Assembly (NCBI RefSeq): GCF_000467125.1 | Contig: NZ_BATJ01000022.1 | Location: 17,428-81,427, forward strand | Direction of reading: 5' to 3' | DNA: 64,000 nt | Source: Vibrio proteolyticus NBRC 13287 | GTDB taxonomy: Bacteria > Pseudomonadota > Gammaproteobacteria > Enterobacterales > Vibrionaceae | Shown here: in pieces, positions 9,021 through 17,548 of the stretch | Numbering within the stretch: the stretch's first letter is position 1 | Layout: each line of letters starts with the position of its first letter | Notes under the pieces: generated by a model | What the model saw: the letters and a program-made list of their open reading frames with translations, nothing else | The model's database searches: none | Told to the model about the DNA's origin: nothing | Position numbers and translations under genes: made by a program

Positions 9021-9305
9021 ATGGAAAGATACCTGATAGACATCAAAGCGGATGATAAACCCGTGCTGCTGGAACGTGTACTGCGTGTCACCCGCCACCG
9101 GGGTTTTGTGATCAAACAGGTCGCCGCGACCCAGAATCACGCCAGCAAAATTGCCAGTGTGGAAATCATTGTCGACAGCGACCGCCCTATCTCATTCCTG
9201 ACCAATCAGATAGAAAAGTTGTGGGATATTCGCAGCGTTGACGTTACTTTAATCAAGAGTAACGAACTCCCGAACAACAACTTACAACACAAAGTTTGCG
9301 CATAA
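9021..9305 (+). CDS. ilvM: Acetolactate synthase II small regulatory subunit
   Basis: A 94-residue ACT-domain subunit that partners IlvG and is needed for full acetohydroxyacid synthase activity. It begins MERYLIDIKADDKPVLLERV, the expected beta-alpha-beta start of an ACT domain, with RHRGFVIKQV following. The ATG at 9021 begins one base after the ilvG stop and the Shine-Dalgarno GGAG lies within the end of ilvG, implying coupled translation. A longer in-frame ORF runs upstream inside ilvG but would not match the family. Confidence 0.93.
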   Translation: MERYLIDIKADDKPVLLERVLRVTRHRGFVIKQVAATQNHASKIASVEIIVDSDRPISFLTNQIEKLWDIRSVDVTLIKSNELPNNNLQHKVCA

Positions 9306-9316
9306 GGAAGGCAATG

Positions 9317-10255
9317 ATGGCAACAAAAACAGCAGAATACATTTGGTTTAACGGCAAGCTGGTCCCTTGGGCAGAAGCGAACGTCCACGTGCTGACCCAT
9401 GCGATGCACTACGGCACCTCCGTGTTTGAAGGCGTCCGTTGTTACAACACGCCAAACGGACCGATTGTCTTCCGTCATCGTGAACATGCGCAGCGCCTCA
9501 AGGATTCCGCCAAGATATACCGCTTCCCGATCCCTTACTCGGTCGATGAACTGATGGAAGCGACCCGCGAAACCCTACGCGAAAACAAACTCGATAGCGC
9601 CTACATTCGTCCGCTGGCGTTTGTCGGCAACGTCGGCCTTGGCGTTTGCCCGCCTGCCGACACCGCAATGGACGTGATCATCGCTGCGTTCCCCTGGGGC
9701 GCGTATCTGGGGGAAGAAGCGCTGGAAAACGGCGTCGACGCCATGATTTCCAGTTGGAACCGCGCGGCACCCAACACCATTCCGACCTCCGCCAAAGCCG
9801 GCGGCAATTACCTGTCATCGCTGCTGGTCGGTGGTGAAGCGCGTCGTCACGGCTACGATGAGGGCATCGCGCTCAGCGTTGACGGTTACCTGTCAGAAGG
9901 GGCAGGCGAGAACATCTTCGTGATCAAAAACGGCGTGTTGACCACCCCACCAGCGACCGCCGCCATTCTGCCGGGCATCACCCGCGATTCGATCATGACC
10001 ATCGCCCGCGACAAAGGCTACGAAGTGCGCGAAGCCAACATTTCGCGCGAAGCCCTTTACCTGGCGGACGAAGTGTTTATGACCGGTACCGCCGCAGAAA
10101 TTGTGCCGGTGCGCAGCATTGACCGTATCGACATCGGCGCCGGCAAACGCGGCCCGATCACCCAAGATCTACAAGCAGCTTACTTCGGCCTGTTCAACGG
10201 CACCACCGAAGACAAGTGGGGCTGGTTAGATTACGTATACCCACAAGCGAAGTAA
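9317..10255 (+). CDS. ilvE: Branched-chain amino acid aminotransferase
   Basis: PLP enzyme (fold type IV) that performs the last transamination to valine, leucine and isoleucine. The 312-residue protein shows the start MATKTAEYIWFNG, the cofactor lysine K160 in TSAKAGGNYL, and the C-terminal motif EVFMTGTAAEIVPV. Two adjacent ATGs occur at 9314 and 9317. The second is preferred because AAGGAAG at 9304-9310 is better spaced from it and the protein then aligns with the E. coli N-terminus. It sits 11 bases behind ilvM in the operon. Confidence 0.95.
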   Translation: MATKTAEYIWFNGKLVPWAEANVHVLTHAMHYGTSVFEGVRCYNTPNGPIVFRHREHAQRLKDSAKIYRFPIPYSVDELMEATRETLRENKLDSAYIRPLAFVGNVGLGVCPPADTAMDVIIAAFPWGAYLGEEALENGVDAMISSWNRAAPNTIPTSAKAGGNYLSSLLVGGEARRHGYDEGIALSVDGYLSEGAGENIFVIKNGVLTTPPATAAILPGITRDSIMTIARDKGYEVREANISREALYLADEVFMTGTAAEIVPVRSIDRIDIGAGKRGPITQDLQAAYFGLFNGTTEDKWGWLDYVYPQAK

Positions 10256-10268
10256 CAAGGACAAGGAA

Positions 10269-12110
10269 ATGCCAAAATACAGATCAGCCACCACCACCCA
10301 TGGCCGCAACATGGCCGGCGCCCGCGCACTGTGGCGCGCCACCGGCGTCAAAGACGAAGACTTCGGTAAACCGATCATCGCGGTGGTGAACTCCTTCACC
10401 CAATTCGTACCGGGGCACGTACACCTCAAAGATCTTGGCCAGCTGGTGGCACGAGAAATCGAAGCCGCCGGCGGGATCGCCAAAGAATTCAACACCATCG
10501 CCGTCGACGACGGCATCGCCATGGGCCACGGCGGCATGCTCTACTCACTGCCTTCGCGCGAGCTGATTGCCGATTCTGTCGAATACATGGTCAATGCCCA
10601 CTGTGCCGATGCCATGGTGTGTATCTCCAACTGTGACAAAATCACCCCAGGGATGCTGATGGCGTCAATGCGCCTGAACATTCCGGTGATCTTCGTCTCC
10701 GGCGGCCCCATGGAAGCGGGTAAGACCAAACTGTCAGATCAGATCATCAAACTCGATCTGGTTGATGCAATGATTCAGGGCGCCGACCCGAAAGTCTCTG
10801 ACCAGCAAAGCGAACAGATTGAACGCTCAGCGTGCCCAACCTGTGGGTCGTGTTCAGGCATGTTTACCGCCAACTCCATGAACTGTCTGACGGAAGCGCT
10901 CGGTCTGTCACAGCCAGGTAACGGTTCACTGCTGGCCACCCATGCCGACCGCAAAGAGCTGTTCCTCAGCGCCGGTCGCCGCATCGTCGAGCTGACCCGC
11001 CGTTACTATGAACAAGACGACGCCACAGCCCTGCCACGCAACATCGCCACCAAAGCCGCGTTCGAGAACGCTATGGCACTCGATATTGCCATGGGCGGTT
11101 CCACCAATACCGTCCTACACCTGTTGGCGGCGGCACAAGAAGGCGACGTCGACTTTGATATGACCGACATCGACCGTATGTCCCGTCAGGTTCCGCACCT
11201 GTGTAAAGTGGCCCCGTCGACCCAGAAATACCACATGGAAGACGTGCACCGCGCCGGCGGCGTGATTGGCATTCTGGGTGAGCTGAACCGCGCCGGCCTG
11301 CTGCACAACCAGTCCAAAACCGTACTCGGCCTGACCTGGGAAGAACAACTGGCGCAATACGACATCATGCAGACCCAGTCGGAGCAGGTAAAATCCTTCT
11401 ACCGCGCAGGTCCCGCCGGCATCCGCACCACTCAGGCCTTCTCCCAAGATTGTCGCTGGGACACACTGGATGACGACCGTGAACAGGGCTGTATCCGTAC
11501 CCAAGAGCACGCGTTCAGTCAGGATGGCGGCTTGGCCGTACTGAAAGGCAATATCGCTCTGGATGGCTGTATCGTGAAAACCGCCGGGGTTGACGAAAGC
11601 ATTCTGAAATTCACCGGCCCGGCCGTGGTGTTCGAAAGCCAGGAAGACGCCGTGGACGGCATTCTCGGTGGCAAAGTCAAAGCCGGCGATGTGGTGGTGA
11701 TCCGCTACGAAGGTCCGAAAGGCGGCCCGGGCATGCAGGAAATGCTTTATCCGACCACCTACCTGAAATCAATGGGACTGGGCAAAGAGTGTGCGCTGCT
11801 GACCGATGGCCGTTTCTCCGGCGGCACCTCGGGCTTGTCAATTGGCCATGCCTCTCCGGAAGCGGCCAACGGCGGCGCCATTGGTCTGGTGCAAGATGGC
11901 GACCAGATTGCGATTGATATTCCAAACCGCACCATCGCTTTGCAAGTACCGGAGCAGGAACTGGCCGAACGTCGCAGCCGTCAGGATCAACTTGGCTGGA
12001 AACCGGTGTCGCGTCAGCGTGAGGTGTCTTTTGCACTCAAAGCATACGCCAGCATGGCCACCAGTGCCGACAAAGGTGCGGTCCGTGATAAGTCCAAACT
12101 TGAGGACTAG
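10269..12110 (+). CDS. ilvD: Dihydroxy-acid dehydratase
   Basis: Iron-sulfur dehydratase converting 2,3-dihydroxy-isovalerate or -methylvalerate to the corresponding 2-keto acid, the third shared step of valine and isoleucine synthesis. The 613-residue protein begins MPKYRSATTTHGRNMAGAR. Cluster cysteines are visible in SNCDKITPGM near residue 122 and CPTCGSCSGMF near residue 195. C-terminal signatures such as DGRFSGGTSGLSIGH are also present. The spacing to ilvE is 13 bases, with AAGGA before the ATG. Confidence 0.96.
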   Translation: MPKYRSATTTHGRNMAGARALWRATGVKDEDFGKPIIAVVNSFTQFVPGHVHLKDLGQLVAREIEAAGGIAKEFNTIAVDDGIAMGHGGMLYSLPSRELIADSVEYMVNAHCADAMVCISNCDKITPGMLMASMRLNIPVIFVSGGPMEAGKTKLSDQIIKLDLVDAMIQGADPKVSDQQSEQIERSACPTCGSCSGMFTANSMNCLTEALGLSQPGNGSLLATHADRKELFLSAGRRIVELTRRYYEQDDATALPRNIATKAAFENAMALDIAMGGSTNTVLHLLAAAQEGDVDFDMTDIDRMSRQVPHLCKVAPSTQKYHMEDVHRAGGVIGILGELNRAGLLHNQSKTVLGLTWEEQLAQYDIMQTQSEQVKSFYRAGPAGIRTTQAFSQDCRWDTLDDDREQGCIRTQEHAFSQDGGLAVLKGNIALDGCIVKTAGVDESILKFTGPAVVFESQEDAVDGILGGKVKAGDVVVIRYEGPKGGPGMQEMLYPTTYLKSMGLGKECALLTDGRFSGGTSGLSIGHASPEAANGGAIGLVQDGDQIAIDIPNRTIALQVPEQELAERRSRQDQLGWKPVSRQREVSFALKAYASMATSADKGAVRDKSKLED

Positions 12111-12113
12111 CGG

Positions 12114-13643
12114 ATGACACGAACCCATCAAACTGGCGCAGACTATCTGCGCCAGATCCTGCGGGCACCGGTGTACGAAGTAGCCACGGTCACGCCGCTG
12201 CAGGCCATGCCGCGCTTGTCGGCCCGGATCCACAACAGCGTGCAAATCAAACGCGAAGACCGCCAGCCGGTGCATTCATTTAAGCTGCGCGGCGCCTACA
12301 ACATGGTCGCCAGCCTGACAGACGCGCAGAAAGCCGCTGGCGTGATCGCCGCCTCGGCGGGCAACCACGCTCAGGGACTGGCCCTGTCCGGCACCCGGCT
12401 CGGGATCCGCACCACCATCGTCATGCCAAAAACCACACCGGATATCAAAGTGGATGCGGTACGCAGCTTCGGCGGTAACGTGGTACTGCACGGCAACAAC
12501 TTTGATGAAGCGAAAGCCGAAGCCGAACGCCTGTCGGCCGAACACGGCTATACGTTTGTCCCACCATTTGATCATCCGCTGGTGATCGCCGGTCAGGGCA
12601 CCATCGGGATGGAAATGCTGCAGCAAAACGGCCATTTGGATTATATTTTTGTCCCCGTTGGCGGCGGCGGTCTGGCCGCCGGAGTCGCGGTGCTGATCAA
12701 ACAGCTGATGCCGGAAATCAAAGTGATTGCGGTGGAACCGGAAGATTCAGCCTGCCTTAAAGCAGCACTGGATGCCGGAGAGCCCGTGGTGCTGGATCAG
12801 GTCAGCATGTTTGCCGACGGCGTGGCCGTCAAACGCATCGGAGAGGAAACCTTTCGTTTGTGTCAGCAGTACATCGATGACCACATTACCGTGTCGAGCG
12901 ATGAAATTTGTGCGGCGGTCAAGGACATCTTTGAAGATACCCGCGCGATCGCCGAACCTTCCGGGGCGCTGGCACTGGCCGGCCTGAAAAAGTTCACCGA
13001 AAAGCATCAGCTCCGGGGCAAACAACTGGGCACCGTGCTGTCGGGCGCCAACACCAACTTCCATGGTCTGCGCTACGTATCGGAACGCTGTGAACTGGGT
13101 GAAAAACGCGAAGGCTTGCTGGCCGTCACCATTCCTGAACGTCAGGGGGCCTTTTTTGAGTTCTGTAACCTGATCGGCGGCCGCGCCGTGACGGAGTTTA
13201 ACTACCGTTACAATGACGACGAGCTGGCCAACATTTTTGTCGGTGTCCGTCTGCAAGGCGGGCAGGAAGAACTGGACCACATCATTCAGGATCTGCGCGA
13301 CGGCGGCTATCCGGTGGTTGACTTGTCTGACGATGAGATGGCCAAGCTGCACGTGCGTTACATGATCGGTGGTAAACCGTCCAAGCCGCTCAAAGAACGC
13401 CTGTACAGTTTTGAGTTTCCCGAGTACCCGGGTGCGCTGCTGAAATTCCTCAGCACACTGGGCACACACTGGAACATCAGCCTGTTCAACTACCGCAATC
13501 ACGGTGCCGATTACGGTCGCGTACTGTGTGGCTTTGAACTCGATGAGCACGATTTAGCCCGTTTTTCCGCCCATCTGCGTGAGCTGGGTTATCAGTGTAA
13601 AGACGAAAGCGACAACCCTGCCTACCGTTTCTTCCTCTCTTGA
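12114..13643 (+). CDS. ilvA: Threonine ammonia-lyase, biosynthetic
   Basis: PLP-dependent deaminase converting threonine to 2-ketobutyrate, the committed step of isoleucine synthesis, normally inhibited by isoleucine. The 509-residue protein has the PLP lysine K57 in HSFKLRGAYN, the glycine-rich cofactor loop VGGGGLAAG near residue 185, and two C-terminal ACT-like regulatory domains (from LAVTIPERQGAF and from LYSFEFPEYPGAL). The regulatory half is complete, so this is the biosynthetic and not the short catabolic type. It starts three bases after ilvD and is the last operon gene. Confidence 0.95.
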   Translation: MTRTHQTGADYLRQILRAPVYEVATVTPLQAMPRLSARIHNSVQIKREDRQPVHSFKLRGAYNMVASLTDAQKAAGVIAASAGNHAQGLALSGTRLGIRTTIVMPKTTPDIKVDAVRSFGGNVVLHGNNFDEAKAEAERLSAEHGYTFVPPFDHPLVIAGQGTIGMEMLQQNGHLDYIFVPVGGGGLAAGVAVLIKQLMPEIKVIAVEPEDSACLKAALDAGEPVVLDQVSMFADGVAVKRIGEETFRLCQQYIDDHITVSSDEICAAVKDIFEDTRAIAEPSGALALAGLKKFTEKHQLRGKQLGTVLSGANTNFHGLRYVSERCELGEKREGLLAVTIPERQGAFFEFCNLIGGRAVTEFNYRYNDDELANIFVGVRLQGGQEELDHIIQDLRDGGYPVVDLSDDEMAKLHVRYMIGGKPSKPLKERLYSFEFPEYPGALLKFLSTLGTHWNISLFNYRNHGADYGRVLCGFELDEHDLARFSAHLRELGYQCKDESDNPAYRFFLS

Positions 13644-13645
13644 TC

Positions 13646-13672
13646 CAAAGCCAGTCGCTGTGACTGGCTTTG
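13646..13672 (+). terminator. Probable terminator after ilvA
   Basis: Perfect 11-base stem CAAAGCCAGTC / GACTGGCTTTG with a five-base loop, directly after the ilvA stop. The following T-tract is poor, so it may be a weak or factor-assisted terminator. Confidence 0.65.
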
Positions 13673-13813
13673 TACTATTCTCTAGGGACGATTTCGGCCC
13701 ACCTCTATGCGCTTTGCGCATAAATATAATGCTAAAGTTTCATTTTAGTCATACTCAATGAGCCGCTACACTAACCTCAGTATCAATATTGCTGCACAAC
13801 TGTGGAGACCCTT

Positions 13814-14794
13814 ATGTTTAATGCGCTGATTCTTAACCAAGAAGACAAACGTACTATCGCTGCCATCGAACAGATCGACGAGGCACAACTGCCTGAAGGC
13901 GACGTGCTGATCGACGTCGATTACTCGTCACTCAACTACAAAGATGGCCTGGCAATCACAGGGAAAGGCAAAATCATCCGTAATTTTCCGATGGTGCCGG
14001 GCATCGATCTGGCAGGACGTGTGATCAGCTCACAGGACAACCGTTACCAGCCCGGCGATCAGGTGGTCCTGACGGGGTGGGGGGTGGGTGAAAACCACTG
14101 GGGTGGCATGGCACAACGTGCATGTCTCAAAGCCGACTGGCTGGTGCCCCTGCCGCAGGGTATCGACAGTAAAAAAGCCATGATGGTGGGTACCGCGGGA
14201 TTCACCGCCATGCTGTGTGTTCAAGCTCTGCTGGATGCCGGCATCAAACCTGAACACGGCGAAATTCTGGTCACTGGCGCCAGTGGCGGAGTTGGCTCGG
14301 TCGCCGTCACCTTGCTGGCGCAGCTGGGCTACCAAGTGGCTGCAGTCACTGGCCGTGTGGCGCAAAACGGCCCGTTGCTGGAGCAACTCGGCGCCAGTCG
14401 CATCATCGATCGCAGTGAATTTGACGCGCCGGCTCGTCCGCTGGAAAAACAGCTGTGGGCAGGCGCAGTCGACACTGTGGGCAGTACAATGCTGGCGAAA
14501 GTGTTGGCTCAGATGGACTACAACAGCGCCGTCGCTGCCTGTGGCCTGGCAGGCGGTTTCGATCTGCCGACCACCGTCATGCCATTTATCCTGCGCAACG
14601 TACGCCTGCAAGGGGTGGACTCCGTGATGTGTCCGATCGACAAGCGCGTCGCTGCGTGGGAAAAACTGGTCGCTCTGCTGCCAGACAGCTTCTTCGAGCA
14701 AGCGTGCACCGAAGTACCTCTGGAGCAGGCACCAAAATACGCCGAAGACATCACCAAGGGTCAGGTGACGGGTCGAGTCGTGATCAAACTGTAA
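13814..14794 (+). CDS. acuI: Acrylyl-CoA reductase / YhdH-type quinone oxidoreductase
   Basis: A 326-residue zinc-independent member of the medium-chain dehydrogenase/reductase superfamily. E. coli AcuI (YhdH) reduces acrylyl-CoA to propionyl-CoA with NADPH. The N-terminal GroES-like region contains DYSSLNYKDGLAITG; the nucleotide-binding loop is ASGGVGSVAV near residue 156, followed by TGR. The ATG at 13814 is preferred to the in-frame ATG at 13802 because GGAG lies seven bases before it and MFNALIL is the usual start. It is monocistronic. The detoxifying role is known from homologues, not shown here. Confidence 0.88.
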   Translation: MFNALILNQEDKRTIAAIEQIDEAQLPEGDVLIDVDYSSLNYKDGLAITGKGKIIRNFPMVPGIDLAGRVISSQDNRYQPGDQVVLTGWGVGENHWGGMAQRACLKADWLVPLPQGIDSKKAMMVGTAGFTAMLCVQALLDAGIKPEHGEILVTGASGGVGSVAVTLLAQLGYQVAAVTGRVAQNGPLLEQLGASRIIDRSEFDAPARPLEKQLWAGAVDTVGSTMLAKVLAQMDYNSAVAACGLAGGFDLPTTVMPFILRNVRLQGVDSVMCPIDKRVAAWEKLVALLPDSFFEQACTEVPLEQAPKYAEDITKGQVTGRVVIKL

Positions 14795-14810
14795 CGCCCC
14801 AGCCAAACAG

Positions 14811-14848
14811 CAACAGCCGGGCACGGAAATGCCCGGCTGTTGGCGTTT
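14811..14848 (+). terminator. Intrinsic terminator after acuI
   Basis: 13-base perfect stem CAACAGCCGGGCA / TGCCCGGCTGTTG, loop CGGAAA, then GCGTTTT. It lies between the convergent acuI and tsdA genes. Confidence 0.85.
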
Positions 14849-15771
14849 TAAAAGGCCTGTGAACCCAATAAATGCCGATCAACCGGGCTTGGCTTACCGT
14901 ACCTATCGTTGTGCTGGTGGTACGCTTCGGCCGTTTGGCTGACACTGCCATCAAAACGCGGATCCTGCGGACGCTCTTGACTGTTGATGAACAGTGCCAC
15001 ATCCCAGGCCTGCTGATCAGACAAACTGTAACGCTCACCCAGCGGCATATTGGCTTTGATGAAGTTGGCAGCGATGTTGATCTGATGCATCCCCGCGCCC
15101 CAGTTGTAGCTGTCTTTACCCCACAACGGAGGGAAGACATAGCGATTATCGACCTGTTGGCCCTCTCCATTCTTACCATGACACACCGCGCACTCTGAGG
15201 CGTACACACGTTGACCGCGGACAAAATCCGGTTCAGCGGGCGCATGGCTCATTTTAGCGTAGCTACGACCCGGCAAATTGTTGTCAACCGTGGCGCCAAA
15301 CGACAGCCAATAAGAATACGCCGTCAGGTCGAGAATCTCCTGACTGAGTACCCCCGGCGCCTTGCCTTTGCCCGCATTCATCGAATACATAAAACAGCCT
15401 TGCAGACGATCTTCAAACGTGTTTACTTTTTTATTCTTGGCGCGGTAGGCCGGATACGACACATACGCGGCCCACATCGGCGCCGCATTGGCCAGTTGTC
15501 CGGCACCAAGGTGGCAATTGATGCAATTGAGACCATTATTGACCTGGCCGCTGCGGTGTAATTGCTGCGAATTGGCGAACAGCGAGTAACCGCGCTTGAT
15601 CGATTCACCGAACTCGCCGTCCGGTAACGCTTTCCAGTCTCGCGGGGTATGATGAACCTCACCCGCTTGCAGTGCCCGGGTTGGCCCGGTTTCAGCCAGA
15701 TCGGGATAGGTAGACTCCGCCTGCGCCTGAACGAACAGCAGCAGCGCCGGGATCAGCATATATCGTTTCAT
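14848..15771 (-). CDS. tsdA: TsdA-like dihaem thiosulfate dehydrogenase / tetrathionate reductase
   Basis: A periplasmic dihaem cytochrome c of 307 residues. A signal peptide (MKRYMLIPALLLFVQAQA) is followed by haem sites CINCH (83-87) and CAVCH (194-198). In TsdA enzymes one haem is ligated by an unusual cysteine; C126 in RLQGC is at the right place, after the motif PAYRAKNKKVN. M242 in KANMP is a candidate ligand for the second haem. The family interconverts thiosulfate and tetrathionate. The ATG at 15771 overlaps the stop of tsdB (ATGA), so the two are translationally coupled. The activity is inference from family and motif; the direction cannot be told. Confidence 0.8.
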   Translation of the reverse strand: MKRYMLIPALLLFVQAQAESTYPDLAETGPTRALQAGEVHHTPRDWKALPDGEFGESIKRGYSLFANSQQLHRSGQVNNGLNCINCHLGAGQLANAAPMWAAYVSYPAYRAKNKKVNTFEDRLQGCFMYSMNAGKGKAPGVLSQEILDLTAYSYWLSFGATVDNNLPGRSYAKMSHAPAEPDFVRGQRVYASECAVCHGKNGEGQQVDNRYVFPPLWGKDSYNWGAGMHQINIAANFIKANMPLGERYSLSDQQAWDVALFINSQERPQDPRFDGSVSQTAEAYHQHNDRYGKPSPVDRHLLGSQAF

Positions 15772-16397
15772 TGCTTGTCCTCCCCGAGTTGAGCGAAGTA
15801 TTGCGCTACCGCCTCGATCTCGTCGGCACTGAGCGCTTTGGCAATCGGTACCATGGTGCCAAGCACGCCTGGCGGGCGCTGGTCTTTTTGCCACGCCAGC
15901 AGCTGATTTTTCAGATAATCGGCATTTTGCCCGGCCAGACGTGGAAAAGACGGTTTAACTCCTACCCCGCTGGGGCCATGACACGCCACGCACGCAGGCA
16001 CATCATTCTGCCATTTGCCGTTGTATGCCAGCTGTTCCCCCAACGACATGTCTCCCGGCCACTGTTCTCCGCGCCATTGCAACGTAAACGATTTAGCAGG
16101 CGGCAGCGAGGCATAATGGGCCACGGCCGCTTTGAGATCGGCATCACTCATTTCATGAACAATGGGTTGCATAAATGGGCTGGTGCGGGTCTGGCTGCGA
16201 AAAGCCTTAACCTGCTCAGCCAGGTACTGCTCCGACTGCCCCCACAGATTGGGAATGGTGTTGTCGCCGGCGGTCCCGTCCACCCGATGGCAATCCGAAC
16301 AGACTTCGATCACCGACTGCTTAGCAGCAACCGACAGCGAAAATGCCATCGGCAGGCACGCCAAAATGAGACAGCGCCTGACTGACTGTGTACTCAT
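15768..16397 (-). CDS. tsdB: Dihaem cytochrome c4-like electron carrier (TsdB-like)
   Basis: A 209-residue periplasmic cytochrome with two c-type domains, each with a haem motif: CSDCH at 33-37 and CVACH at 136-140. A hydrophobic segment (CLILACLPMAFSLSVAA) acts as signal peptide. In several bacteria tsdB precedes tsdA and encodes its electron partner, which is the arrangement here. AGGAAG lies five bases before the ATG at 16397; the in-frame GTG at 16403 has no room for it. It could equally be called cytochrome c4 on sequence alone; the tsdB name rests on the neighbour. Confidence 0.78.
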   Translation of the reverse strand: MSTQSVRRCLILACLPMAFSLSVAAKQSVIEVCSDCHRVDGTAGDNTIPNLWGQSEQYLAEQVKAFRSQTRTSPFMQPIVHEMSDADLKAAVAHYASLPPAKSFTLQWRGEQWPGDMSLGEQLAYNGKWQNDVPACVACHGPSGVGVKPSFPRLAGQNADYLKNQLLAWQKDQRPPGVLGTMVPIAKALSADEIEAVAQYFAQLGEDKQ

Positions 16398-16476
16398 GCT
16401 CACTTCCTGTGTTTTTTATAATCATGAGTTAACAGTAGAACAGCCGTACGATTAGGCAAGCCGTCCTGCAGGCTTT

Positions 16477-17418
16477 TTAGCTCAGTCCCATATCTTCGAT
16501 TCGCTTTGCAATCAAGCGGCTACACTCTTCTTTGACGATAGAACGCAACCATTCCTGTGCCGGAGAATGCTCACATCTCGAATGCCAAATCATCGAATAA
16601 TCGAACGGCATAAACTGAAAAGGCAGCGGTTTGACCACCAAATCAAAACGTTCCGCGACCAGGTAGGCCAAGTCGGCCGGTACGGTGATGATCAGCGGCA
16701 AGGTATCGATGATCGCCAGCGCCGCTTCCAGATGATAGGCGCGCAGCACCATACGACGCTCAGGCTGATCACTCAGTGCCTGATCAAGCAGCGCTTTCAC
16801 GCCGTCACTGATGGCAATCATGGCGTGTGGATGAGTCAGGTAATCGTTCAGGGTCAGCGGCAACTCAGCCAAAGGATGATGGCGCGACAACAGGCACAAT
16901 ACACCGACCCGGCCCAGCACTTCGCTGCGCAGCGGATCCAAGGACCCGGTCGGACGACAGATGGCTAAGTCGGCGCCTGCGTGCATCAACTGATCGCTCA
17001 ACCGATCATGCTGCAACGGCAGAAACTCAAACGATACTCGCGGCGCTTCCTGATAAATTCTGGGGAGCGCAAACGGCAGAATGGTCTGCATGGCGTAATC
17101 GGTAGTGGCGATGGTGAAGGTTTGTTCACAGCTGCGCGGTTCAAACTCAACCGGCGACAATAACTGGCGCAGCGATTCAAGCGGCTCACCGAGTGAACGA
17201 TTAATTTCCAGCGCTTTTTCGGTTGGCACCAAATGCTGTCCCTGGCGAGAAAAGAGCGGGTCGCCGAGTAACTCACGTAAACGGCCGAGCACACGACTCA
17301 TCGCTGACTGGCTCAGGCTGAGCCGGGCGGCCGCTTTACTGACGCTGCTCTCTTCAATCAATACTCGCAAGGCCACCAGCAAATTCAGATCACGGCGGTA
17401 AATGTCTTCCAGTTCCAC
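16477..17418 (-). CDS. LysR-family transcriptional regulator
   Basis: A 313-residue protein with the N-terminal winged helix-turn-helix of LysR regulators at residues 8-67 (DLNLLVALRVLIEESSVSKA, then SQSAMSRVLGRLRELLGDPLF). The remaining sequence fits a periplasmic-binding-protein-like effector domain. It is transcribed away from the membrane hydroxylase gene that begins at 17549, with 130 bases between them, so it may regulate that gene. The effector cannot be predicted. The start at 17418 follows the usual position for the family. Confidence 0.88.
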   Translation of the reverse strand: MELEDIYRRDLNLLVALRVLIEESSVSKAAARLSLSQSAMSRVLGRLRELLGDPLFSRQGQHLVPTEKALEINRSLGEPLESLRQLLSPVEFEPRSCEQTFTIATTDYAMQTILPFALPRIYQEAPRVSFEFLPLQHDRLSDQLMHAGADLAICRPTGSLDPLRSEVLGRVGVLCLLSRHHPLAELPLTLNDYLTHPHAMIAISDGVKALLDQALSDQPERRMVLRAYHLEAALAIIDTLPLIITVPADLAYLVAERFDLVVKPLPFQFMPFDYSMIWHSRCEHSPAQEWLRSIVKEECSRLIAKRIEDMGLS

Positions 17419-17548
17419 TCTATTATACCCATGCAGTTATCAGGGACACCGTGGTGATTGTAACCGCAAGTGAGAAAAAATCCCCGCTTTCGATGCCACA
17501 CGCCTAATCTAAAGAGAGGCTCTATCACTCGCAGTCGGAGGCAAATAC

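Noticed and set aside
12747..13550. 267-codon minus-strand frame opposite ilvA
   Set aside because: Shadow of the ilvA coding sequence; high GC third positions keep the opposite strand open.
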